Of a DNA stretch of 21,716 nucleotides, positions 7,201 to 13,111 are shown one piece after another. The stretch comes from CAZGOM01 sp964542875 (GTDB lineage Bacteria; Planctomycetota; Phycisphaerae; Phycisphaerales; Phycisphaeraceae). The stretch's first letter is position 1. Each line of letters begins with the position of its first letter. Location: assembly GCA_964542875.1 (NCBI GenBank), contig CAZIWA010000097.1:1-21716 (forward strand), read 5' to 3'. A program made the position numbers and the translations under genes. Below the pieces are notes generated by a model. The model saw only the letters and a program-made list of their open reading frames with translations. It was not told the DNA's origin and made no database searches.

Positions 7201-10200
7201 CGGCAGGGGTGAGCGCGAATATCGATGTGGACCCGGCGGGGAACGTGTACGTCGGGCTGACGTACGCGGGCAGGCTGGACCTGGACCCGAGCGCGACAGG
7301 GAAATTTTTCGTGGAAACGACGGGGACGGGCGTGACGCTGCCGGCGGTGACGATGCTGGACACGAGCGGGAAATTCAAGTGGGGGACGACGGCGGCGATG
7401 ACATCGGGGACGACAGCGGGGGTTGTTTCGGACATGAATGTGGTGGTGTATGTGAACCCGGCTGATGCCAGCGATGTGCAGGTGCTGGGGCTGGGGCGGT
7501 TCGTGAACAACGCGGCGGCGGGGGAGGTGTTGAACTTCGACCCGGCGAAGTCCGGATCGGGCAAGCTGAACCTGGATACGAAATATCAGACGGGGTATGT
7601 GTGGCGGGTGTCGGACAATGGGGCGTTTTTGTCGGTGTCGGGGCTTTATGGGGAGAAGACAGGCGGGAATGCGCCGAGCCTGAATGTGTCGTCATGGGAT
7701 GTGGACGACACGCGGAGGGTGCTGGCGATCGGCGGGTCGATCACGGGGGGCGGGCGGCTGGACCTGGACCCTTCGGAGGGGACAGCGTACGCGGGCGTGA
7801 CCACTGAGGTGCCGGCTGGGGCATTCGCGGGGGTTTATCAGATCGAAACGGGGGGCATCGCGCCGGTGGACGGGGCAAACTTCCACGTGACGGGAAACGG
7901 GGTGCACATCGAGGTGAACGACGTGACGCCGGCAACGGGCGACGGGACGAACTTCGGAACGGTGAACGTGGGCGCGGCGGCGGTGACGCGGACGTTTGCG
8001 GTGACGAACATCGGCAAGGTGGCGGTGACGCTGGGGGACGTGAAGCTGCCTGAGGGCTTTACGCTGACGGACGGGCTGGTGAGCACGCTTGCGCCGGGGG
8101 CGAGCGATACGTTCAAAGTGACGATGAGCACGGAGACGAAAGGCACGTTCCAGGGGGATGTGTCATTTGAATCCAACATGGCGGGCCAGAGCCCGTTTAA
8201 GTTTCAGATCAAGGGGGTTGTGCAGGAGGTGACGGCGCCGGGGATCGAGGTGACGTTCGGCGGGACGGTGATTGCCGACGGAGATACGACGCCCAGCGCG
8301 GAGGAAGGGACGACATTCGCGGCGACCAAGCAGGGGACGACCGGGCCGACGGCGACGTACACGATCACCAACAAGGGGAATGGGACGTTGACGATTACGG
8401 CGATGAAACCGCCGAGCGGGTTTACGCTGGATGGGTTTACGGGGACGATTGCGCCTGGGGAGAGCGAGACGATCACGGTCACGCTCAATACGGCGACGGC
8501 GGGGGTGTTCAACGGCGGCGACCTGACGATCACGACGAATGTGGCTGGGAAGGAGACGTTCAACTTCAGGCTTAACGGGGCGGTGATCGCGGATGTGCCG
8601 CAGGCGGACATCGTGGTGGGGTCGCCCAGCGGCGAGGTATCCAACGGAAGCGGGGTGTTTGCCGGGACGAATTTCGGGAACACGAGTTTCGTGGGCAGCA
8701 CGCAGGTGGTGCGGACGTTCACGGTGACCAACACGGGCGCGGGGGTGATGAAGATCACCGGGTTCACGCTGCCGCAGGGGTTGACGGTGGTGGACCCGCT
8801 GATGACGACGATTGCGCCGGGCAAGTCCGACACGTTCAGCGTTGCGATGACGACGACGAAGGTGAAAGTGGTGGCGGGGGAGGTGTCGTTCAACACCAAT
8901 GTGGCTGGGGATGAAACGTTTAAATTCGCGGTGACGGGCGAGGTGTTACCCCACAAGCTGGCAGGGGGATCGTTCGACCTCAACAGCAAGAGCGTGGCGG
9001 TGGACCGGACGTTCTATGACGAACTGGGCAACAAGGTGGTGTTCGCCATCACCGGCGCGGGGACGCTGACGGTGGACCAGAGCGTGGGCGGGAACCTGCT
9101 TTCGCTGGCGCTTTCAGGCACGGACAGCAAAACCAGCGTGACGGTGACGGTGACGAAGGACGCGACGAAAACGTCATCGACGGGCGTGACGACCATCGGG
9201 AGCATCGACGTGACGGGCGGGCTTTCGGGCTTCGCCGGCGCGAACGTGAATGTGACCGACGGGTTCACGGCAGAGGGCTTTGTGAAGAGCCTGATGTTGA
9301 ACAATGTGGGGAGCAACGAGCAAGGCCTGCTGAGCTTCGGCGGGGCGAGCACGGACAAGATGACCGTGACGCTCGGCCTGGTGAGCGAGGTGACGTTCAA
9401 GACGACCGCGACGGTGACTTCGTTCAAAGCGGTTGACTGGCAGGACAACACCGGGGAGGCGGATGTGCTTAGCGCATTCTCCCTTGGGAGCCTGACGATC
9501 AGCGGGCGCACGCAGACCAAGACGGCGGCAGGCGTGGCGGGAGACCTGGAAGCGGATATCTCGCTGACGCAAACCGCCATCGTGAAGACCGCGCCGGTCA
9601 TCACGGGCATCACAGTGGCCGGCGGCACGACGGGCCAGTGGGCGCTGGGCGTGCACAAGCTGGGCGCGGCGACGATCAAGGGGGATGCGACGGGCGTGTG
9701 GAACGTGGGCGGCGGGACCGGCTCACTGTCCATCGCGGGAAATGTGAATTCACTGGCCTTGATCTCCGGCCAGGCGGTGGGAACCGTGACGGTGAAAGGA
9801 ACGGCGATCGGCCTGGCCGTGACGACGCCGGCAGACCTGGGGACGCTGACGGTGACGGGGGCGCTGGTGTCCGGCAAGCTGTCTGTGGGCGGGAAAGCCG
9901 GCGCACTGACCTTCGGCGAAGTGGACGGCGGCGAGATTCAGGTGACGGGGAACATCCTGTCGTTCACCAGCAAGGGCGAGGTGACGGATACCTCGCTGGA
10001 GAGCCAGAACGGCATCGGCGCGGTGGTGAGCGCCAATTGGCTGGGCGGGATGATTTTCGCAGGCAAAATAACGTCGATCACCACCAAGGGCATCGCGCAG
10101 ACCAAGACTGCCGCGGGCGTGGCCGGAGACTTTACCGGCATGCTGACGGTGAGCGGCGAGGGTGCTGCGTCCAAGAGCGCTTCGATCGGGACGGTGTCCA

Positions 10201-11381
10201 TCGCGGGCGAAGTGCGGGATGCGCAGTGGCAGGTGAGCGGGCGCATGGGCGCGGTGACGGTGGGCGCGGCGGACGGGCTGACGCTGTTTGTGATGTCGTC
10301 GATCAACAACGCCGGGGACCTGGCGTCGTTTACCGCCAAGGGAAGCGTGAATAATTCGATCGTGCAGGTGGACGGGGCGATCGGCGCGGTGAGCCTGGTG
10401 AACTGGCTGGGCGGTTCGATCGCCGGGACGAAGATGGCTTCGCTGACGACCAAGGACCGTGCGGCGGCGGCGGGATTGCCGGCGATCGCGGGGGACTTTA
10501 CGGGCAGCCTGACGGTGACGGGCATGGGCGTGGCGCCTACGGCGATGGTGCTGGGGGCGACGACGATCGCAGGGAAAGTATCGGCAAGCGACTGGATTCT
10601 TGCCGGGAAGACCGGCGCGATCACGGTCGGCAGCGTGGATGGGTTGAACGTGGAAGTGATGGGCGACCTGGCGTCGTTTACCGTCAAGAACGTGGCGCAG
10701 AATGTGACGGTGAGCGCTTCGGGCGCGATGGGCGCGGTGACGGCGATGGCCTTCGACCACCTGACGCTGTCGGCGGCGAAGGTGGCGTCGGTGACGGCCA
10801 AGGGACAGGCGGCAAGCAAGACGCTGCCGCTGGTTTCCGGAGACTTCATCGGCACGGTGATGGTGAGCGGCGAAGGCGTGCTGCCGACGGCGGCGGCGCT
10901 GGGAACGGTGAGCATCGCGGGGCTGATGTCCGGCAGCAACTGGAGCATCGCGGGCAACGCCGGCACGGTGACGGTGGGCGCCGTGGTGGATTCATCTTTC
11001 TTCGTCGGGCTGAAGGCGGGTGCGAGCGACTTCCCGGGCGCCAAGAGCGATTTTGTGGTGGTGAACAGCAAGACGGGCGGGCTTGCGACGCTGGCGGGCT
11101 TCACGGTGACGGGCAAGGCGGCGGCGGCAGATGCGGCATCGTTCGTGAATACGAAGGTGGCCGCGGGCGTGCTGACGCTGGTGTCGCTGAAACTGGTGGA
11201 CACGGCGGAGCCAGAGGCGAATGGGTTTGCCGCTGGGGCGAAGATCGTTGCTTATTCGCGCATGACGGGGCTGGCGAAGCCCAATGATGTGGTGAAGGTG
11301 GCGAACCAGACGGCAGCGGGGGTTTATGACCCCAATGGCGGGAGCGGCGAGGCTGGATATTCGCTGCGGATCGTGGAGTGA
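4203..11381 (+). CDS. Giant LEPR-motif surface protein with SBBP and choice-of-anchor-D repeats
   Basis: The product has 2392 residues. An arginine-rich N-terminus without a normal signal peptide leads to MEPRQMLSA at 46-54, a variant of the LEPR-XLL motif of large exported planctomycete proteins. Then follow: SBBP-type beta-propeller repeats (about 70-555), with DxDPG-like motifs at about 99, 172, 237, 376, 449 and 522; a choice-of-anchor-D (HYDIN-like Ig) domain (560-683); a second SBBP block (about 690-1220), with similar motifs near 744, 885, 1026, 1113 and 1187; three more choice-of-anchor-D domains (about 1226-1341, 1342-1462, 1463-1581); and a Gly/Thr/Val-rich beta-solenoid-like region (about 1600-2265) with repeats of roughly 115-130 residues. 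The tail ends GYSLRIVE, with no PEP-CTERM or LPXTG anchor. It probably acts at the cell surface or outside the cell, as an adhesin or structural protein; the exact role is unknown. Gene is monocistronic, preceded by a strong promoter. Confidence 0.88.
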   Translation: MAMTSRLSGFGLVSSWKAGVESIKDRVRVFGRRWGTRGAGVLAEAMEPRQMLSAVPSWVNTYGSTGVEGDNFSDNNIYDVATDAANNVYVAGMFRGTVDFDFGAGTQNLTSTYDVGDGYVAKYSAGGALIWIVQFAASGAPTSLTKSAGEALALDTAGNLYIAGSFSSSVTMDFGSGAKVLTSSGGRDAFIAKVSAEGELSGDIVQLKGAGNERITQFVGSQDSGITFLGTSTAGVDLDFGVKTANVGAATVGGVSFVSHYDASMNLVWYAATRGVGATGSSVFSSADIVPGTNTLIVTANANGAGELFANNFQLGTIAASTNGGEAFVASLNMTGDPVVNWGKTIASTGIVNVGPAVVDKEGNVYLGLNVTGKGDLDPGAGVVAIDSGATFEPAVVSLDSAGNYRWSAKTGDDSIGELRDMVVRPDPANANKSVLVSVGAFQGEAQFDPAGSAAGVRKSNNGAGFVWYLRADGTYMDAGGLYANPNGVGNSLTGNADVRTVAGVNGSDALVLGGVFTGTVDFDASTGTKLIGSVSNGNAVDVFFGTFVHKGTPDQENETVVLAPGVSVTGKGVGIANNDGTPGAADGTDLGSFIIGGTALTATFTVTNTGNAALKLSNFSFPFGFTLIDSLSTTIAPGASDTFKLSFSPTGAGVFSGNVSFTTNATGTETFSFTVKGTGVDPEAPIVLGPTFDDGVELTGLAHYMLSAYETGQGGSSTINPGSTKFDAAGNLYVTAQFIGKVDVDPSEGVLEFTSGPSTSNFLAKYSPTGALEWAKLIPTEHTGDFALYSSVLVAGFDDEGNVLLTGYFRNKTTFGFGEAGAVTLEAPADAANSFIARYSSEGALQFAKQIVSKDGTSTIFGGVVSGDGTRMAVTSTVNGGANVDLDPGTGTVMVGGAGVQLTVVTLYDTDGNYLTHVVGKPETGGSVQLRDVAFDANKNLYIAGTSSKTGALLNAAGTQLANLTNDPTLSRNAGIVIKLTNSTSAPTVTWTNFYKGESAGVSANIDVDPAGNVYVGLTYAGRLDLDPSATGKFFVETTGTGVTLPAVTMLDTSGKFKWGTTAAMTSGTTAGVVSDMNVVVYVNPADASDVQVLGLGRFVNNAAAGEVLNFDPAKSGSGKLNLDTKYQTGYVWRVSDNGAFLSVSGLYGEKTGGNAPSLNVSSWDVDDTRRVLAIGGSITGGGRLDLDPSEGTAYAGVTTEVPAGAFAGVYQIETGGIAPVDGANFHVTGNGVHIEVNDVTPATGDGTNFGTVNVGAAAVTRTFAVTNIGKVAVTLGDVKLPEGFTLTDGLVSTLAPGASDTFKVTMSTETKGTFQGDVSFESNMAGQSPFKFQIKGVVQEVTAPGIEVTFGGTVIADGDTTPSAEEGTTFAATKQGTTGPTATYTITNKGNGTLTITAMKPPSGFTLDGFTGTIAPGESETITVTLNTATAGVFNGGDLTITTNVAGKETFNFRLNGAVIADVPQADIVVGSPSGEVSNGSGVFAGTNFGNTSFVGSTQVVRTFTVTNTGAGVMKITGFTLPQGLTVVDPLMTTIAPGKSDTFSVAMTTTKVKVVAGEVSFNTNVAGDETFKFAVTGEVLPHKLAGGSFDLNSKSVAVDRTFYDELGNKVVFAITGAGTLTVDQSVGGNLLSLALSGTDSKTSVTVTVTKDATKTSSTGVTTIGSIDVTGGLSGFAGANVNVTDGFTAEGFVKSLMLNNVGSNEQGLLSFGGASTDKMTVTLGLVSEVTFKTTATVTSFKAVDWQDNTGEADVLSAFSLGSLTISGRTQTKTAAGVAGDLEADISLTQTAIVKTAPVITGITVAGGTTGQWALGVHKLGAATIKGDATGVWNVGGGTGSLSIAGNVNSLALISGQAVGTVTVKGTAIGLAVTTPADLGTLTVTGALVSGKLSVGGKAGALTFGEVDGGEIQVTGNILSFTSKGEVTDTSLESQNGIGAVVSANWLGGMIFAGKITSITTKGIAQTKTAAGVAGDFTGMLTVSGEGAASKSASIGTVSIAGEVRDAQWQVSGRMGAVTVGAADGLTLFVMSSINNAGDLASFTAKGSVNNSIVQVDGAIGAVSLVNWLGGSIAGTKMASLTTKDRAAAAGLPAIAGDFTGSLTVTGMGVAPTAMVLGATTIAGKVSASDWILAGKTGAITVGSVDGLNVEVMGDLASFTVKNVAQNVTVSASGAMGAVTAMAFDHLTLSAAKVASVTAKGQAASKTLPLVSGDFIGTVMVSGEGVLPTAAALGTVSIAGLMSGSNWSIAGNAGTVTVGAVVDSSFFVGLKAGASDFPGAKSDFVVVNSKTGGLATLAGFTVTGKAAAADAASFVNTKVAAGVLTLVSLKLVDTAEPEANGFAAGAKIVAYSRMTGLAKPNDVVKVANQTAAGVYDPNGGSGEAGYSLRIVE
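9511..10990 (+). repeat. Internal repeats in the C-terminal solenoid
   Basis: The stretch CAGACCAAGACNGC, encoding TKTAAGVAGD, occurs at about 9513 and 10099. Related units begin near 10470 (LPAIAGDFTG) and 10815 (LPLVSGDFIG). Each unit runs through a T(V/I)AG segment, an AxTVG segment and an (S/T)xTxK segment. Three units are about 115-125 residues long or partial; the first is nearer 195. They point to growth of the protein by internal duplication. Confidence 0.6.
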
Positions 11382-11464
11382 GATTTAATGTTGAATTTTA
11401 AATTTGAGAGAGCGGAGGGGGTGGTGTTACCGGGTGGTTGGCGGCGATGCAGGCGTGCGGAAGA

Positions 11465-11493
11465 CATGCTCATGCGGATGAGGGCGTGGCATG
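11465..11493. repeat. CATGCTCANGCGGANGAG repeat, copy 1
   Basis: CATGCTCATGCGGATGAG here and CATGCTCACGCGGACGAG at 11799-11816 differ at two positions, and both are followed by a G-C-T/A-TG-CATG-like end. Two diverged copies about 330 bases apart in the same gap indicate a dispersed repeat family. Confidence 0.5.
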
Positions 11494-11511
11494 TGATGGA
11501 GGTCCAACGGG

Positions 11512-11551
11512 AAGGGGGACAGGTCCCTTGAAGAAGGGGACCAGTCCCCGG
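11512..11551. repeat. Tandem GGGGAC/GTCCCC palindromes
   Basis: GGGAC-AG-GTCCC at about 11516-11527 and GGGGAC-CA-GTCCCC at about 11536-11549 are two perfect short palindromes, 8 bases apart. They resemble REP-type repeats, which in other bacteria are sometimes mobilised by RAYT transposases; none is encoded here. Confidence 0.6.
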
Positions 11552-11625
11552 AGAGGGTTGGTTGGCGGTGATGGTGACGAGTGGCTTTGGTGGGTTGAGC
11601 GGGAGGTCGGGCTGGTGCCCGAATA

Positions 11626-11651
11626 CCCTCGCTGGCGCGTCGGGCTAACGC
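11626..11651. repeat. CCCTCGCTGGCGCGTCGGGCT repeat
   Basis: This GC-rich tract resembles, from memory, a repeat scattered between genes in several planctomycete genomes (read inverted as AGCCCGACGCGCCAGCGAGGG). Only one copy is seen in this window, so the assignment rests on recall rather than internal comparison. Confidence 0.35.
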
Positions 11652-11721
11652 GCTATAAGGCTAAGAACGATAAACATATGATTAGTAGCGGGGGACGCAC
11701 GTCGATTATTCGGCGCATTTT

Positions 11722-11776
11722 CGCATTCGAAGGCGGCCCTCACCCCAGCCCTCTCCCACAGGGAGAGGGGGTAAAA
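11722..11776. repeat. Intact CTCTCCC/GGGAGAG hairpin repeat
   Basis: CCCTCTCCC (11749-11757), ACA, GGGAGAGGG (11761-11769) form a perfect 9-bp stem. The flank GCATTCGAAGGCGGCCCTCA matches 31-50 at 17 of 20 positions and the right flank GGGAGAGGGGGTAA matches 253-266 exactly. This is the uninterrupted version of the repeat split at the window start. No T-run follows on either strand, so it is unlikely to be a classic terminator. Confidence 0.65.
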
Positions 11777-11798
11777 ACGGATGTAGAGTCGTAGTGCG

Positions 11799-11842
11799 CA
11801 TGCTCACGCGGACGAGAGCATGCCCCCCAGAATTGAGGGGGG
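11799..11842. repeat. CATGCTCANGCGGANGAG repeat copy 2 and C6/G6 hairpin
   Basis: The second copy of the 11465 repeat is followed at once by CCCCCC (11823-11828), an 8-base loop and GGGGGG (11837-11842). This hairpin lies 30 bases past the sua5 stop on the minus strand and could slow transcription there, but has no T-run. Confidence 0.5.
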
Positions 11843-11871
11843 AAGAGCGGATGTGGCGTTACAGCGTTGTG

Positions 11872-12894
11872 TCAGGGGCGTTTGGCGCTGGCGCGGGAGA
11901 GGCGGTCGTTGATGGCGAGGCCGAGACCGTGGTCGGGGAATTTCTGGGCGATGATGAGGTCGAGGCCGAGGGCGTCGAGTTCGCGGATGGCGGCGAAGAG
12001 GCGTGAGGCGGCCTTGGTGAGGTCGCCTTCGGGGGAGAGGGTTTGGATGGCGGCGAAGCGTTCGGCGTGTTCGGGGCGGGTGAGTGAGATGAGGCCGTTT
12101 TTGCCGGGTGGGAGGTCCATGGGGACGTGCTCGACAAAACGCATGGGGGTGGAGGGTGCGTAATGGCTGGTGAGCATTCCGGGGGAGGTGGCTGGGGAGG
12201 AGGCGGTGGGATCAAGGGCGAGGCCGCCGCCGGAGGGGAGGGGGCTGCGCTTGACGGGGCCGATGACGGCTTCGATGCGTTCGATGCTGAGTGCGCCGGG
12301 GCGAAGGAGGAGCGGGTTTGCAGGATCGACGAGGGAGATGACGGTGGACTCGACACCCGCCTGGCAGGGGCCGGCGTCGAGGATCATGTCCGCTTTGTCT
12401 CCGAGTTCCTGATAAACGTGCTGAGCGGTGGTGGGGCTGACGGCGCCGAACCGGTTTGCACTGGGGGCGGCGATGGGGACCTTGGCCAAGTGAAGGAGGC
12501 GGATGGCGGTGGGATGGGCGGGGACGCGGATGGCGATGGTGTCCAGCCCTGCGGTGATGATGTCCGGGACGTGGAGCTGCTTGGGGAGGACGAGGGTGAG
12601 CGGGCCGGGCCAGAAGAAACGGGCGAGCTTGAGCCCGGGGTCGGTCATGGTTTCGACAAGGGACTCGGCGTGGGCGAGGTTGTAGACGTGGACGATGAGC
12701 GGATCAAAGCGGGGGCGGCCTTTGGCTTCGAAGATGCGGGCGATGGCGTCCTGGTCGAGCGCGTTGGCGCCCAGGCCGTAGACGGTTTCAGTGGGGAATG
12801 CGATGAGGCCCGAGCGCTGAATGAGATGGGCGGCGCGCTCGATGTTTTCGCTGGTTGCGGGGACAGGAAGATTGGCGGGCATTGATTGTGTCAT
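11872..12894 (-). CDS. sua5: L-threonylcarbamoyladenylate synthase, Sua5 type
   Basis: The product has 340 residues, the usual length of the two-domain Sua5/YwlC form rather than the short TsaC form. It makes threonylcarbamoyl-AMP from threonine, bicarbonate and ATP, the first step of t6A formation at position 37 of ANN-decoding tRNAs in the cytoplasm. The YrdC domain shows FPTETVYGLG at 33-42, KGRPRFDPL at 58-66, APSANRFG at 143-150 and DAGPCQAGVESTVI at 173-186. SPGMLTSHYAP at 237-247 is the linker threaded over the active site, and a Sua5 domain follows to the end. A second ATG at 12882 is a possible start; neither has a good Shine-Dalgarno site. It lies 217 bases downstream of the 7TM-HD gene on the same strand, so it may be co-transcribed with it, but a possible own promoter is seen. 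Confidence 0.93.
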   Translation of the reverse strand: MTQSMPANLPVPATSENIERAAHLIQRSGLIAFPTETVYGLGANALDQDAIARIFEAKGRPRFDPLIVHVYNLAHAESLVETMTDPGLKLARFFWPGPLTLVLPKQLHVPDIITAGLDTIAIRVPAHPTAIRLLHLAKVPIAAPSANRFGAVSPTTAQHVYQELGDKADMILDAGPCQAGVESTVISLVDPANPLLLRPGALSIERIEAVIGPVKRSPLPSGGGLALDPTASSPATSPGMLTSHYAPSTPMRFVEHVPMDLPPGKNGLISLTRPEHAERFAAIQTLSPEGDLTKAASRLFAAIRELDALGLDLIIAQKFPDHGLGLAINDRLSRASAKRP

Positions 12895-12949
12895 TGGCCG
12901 GGGTATGCGGGGTTGAGATGCTGGAGACTAGGGTGAGGCGATAGGAGAC

Positions 12950-12957
12950 ATTGTATA
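12950..12957 (-). promoter_or_regulatory. Possible -10 box of sua5
   Basis: The minus strand reads TATACAAT, containing TACAAT (5 of 6 to consensus), about 55 bases before the sua5 ATG. No -35 match is seen 16-18 bases upstream. The rest of the 12895-13111 gap is pyrimidine-rich on the transcript strand (roughly 12964-13060) and holds no gene. Confidence 0.3.
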
Positions 12958-13111
12958 CGTTTTATGGGGAAGGAAGAGGAAAGGAAAGGGATAGGGGACA
13001 AGGTAAAAGGGATAAGGCAGAGCGGAGAGAAGGAGTAGAGAGGCCTGCGAGCTTTCGGGTTTCGGGTGTCAGATAAGAAAGAGGGAGAGATCGGGGGCGA
13101 GAGAGCGGGGA

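Larger units (their letters stand above)
11382..11871. other. Gene-free stretch rich in palindromic repeats
   Basis: No credible gene is seen in these 490 bases between the surface-protein gene and sua5. It starts with an AT-rich tract (TTGAATTTTAAATTTGAG near 11392-11409) and then carries several separate palindromic or dispersed repeats, listed individually. No T-run terminator is visible after the 7.2-kb gene. Confidence 0.7.

Noticed and set aside
9938..11203. 421-residue minus-strand reading frame opposite the surface-protein gene
   Set aside because: It is an antisense shadow: the sense frame has clear repeat domains, while this frame has a skewed Pro/Ser/Thr/Val composition and no recognisable domain. 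The same holds for minus-strand frames at 5414-6226, 8204-8989 and 9014-9877.
11749..11769. 9-bp perfect stem as a terminator
   Set aside because: No T-run follows on either strand, and the same sequence occurs at the window start as a repeat, so it is listed as a repeat.
11438..11794. 118-residue frame between the surface-protein gene and sua5
   Set aside because: It runs through several palindromic intergenic repeats and has no domain or ribosome binding site.
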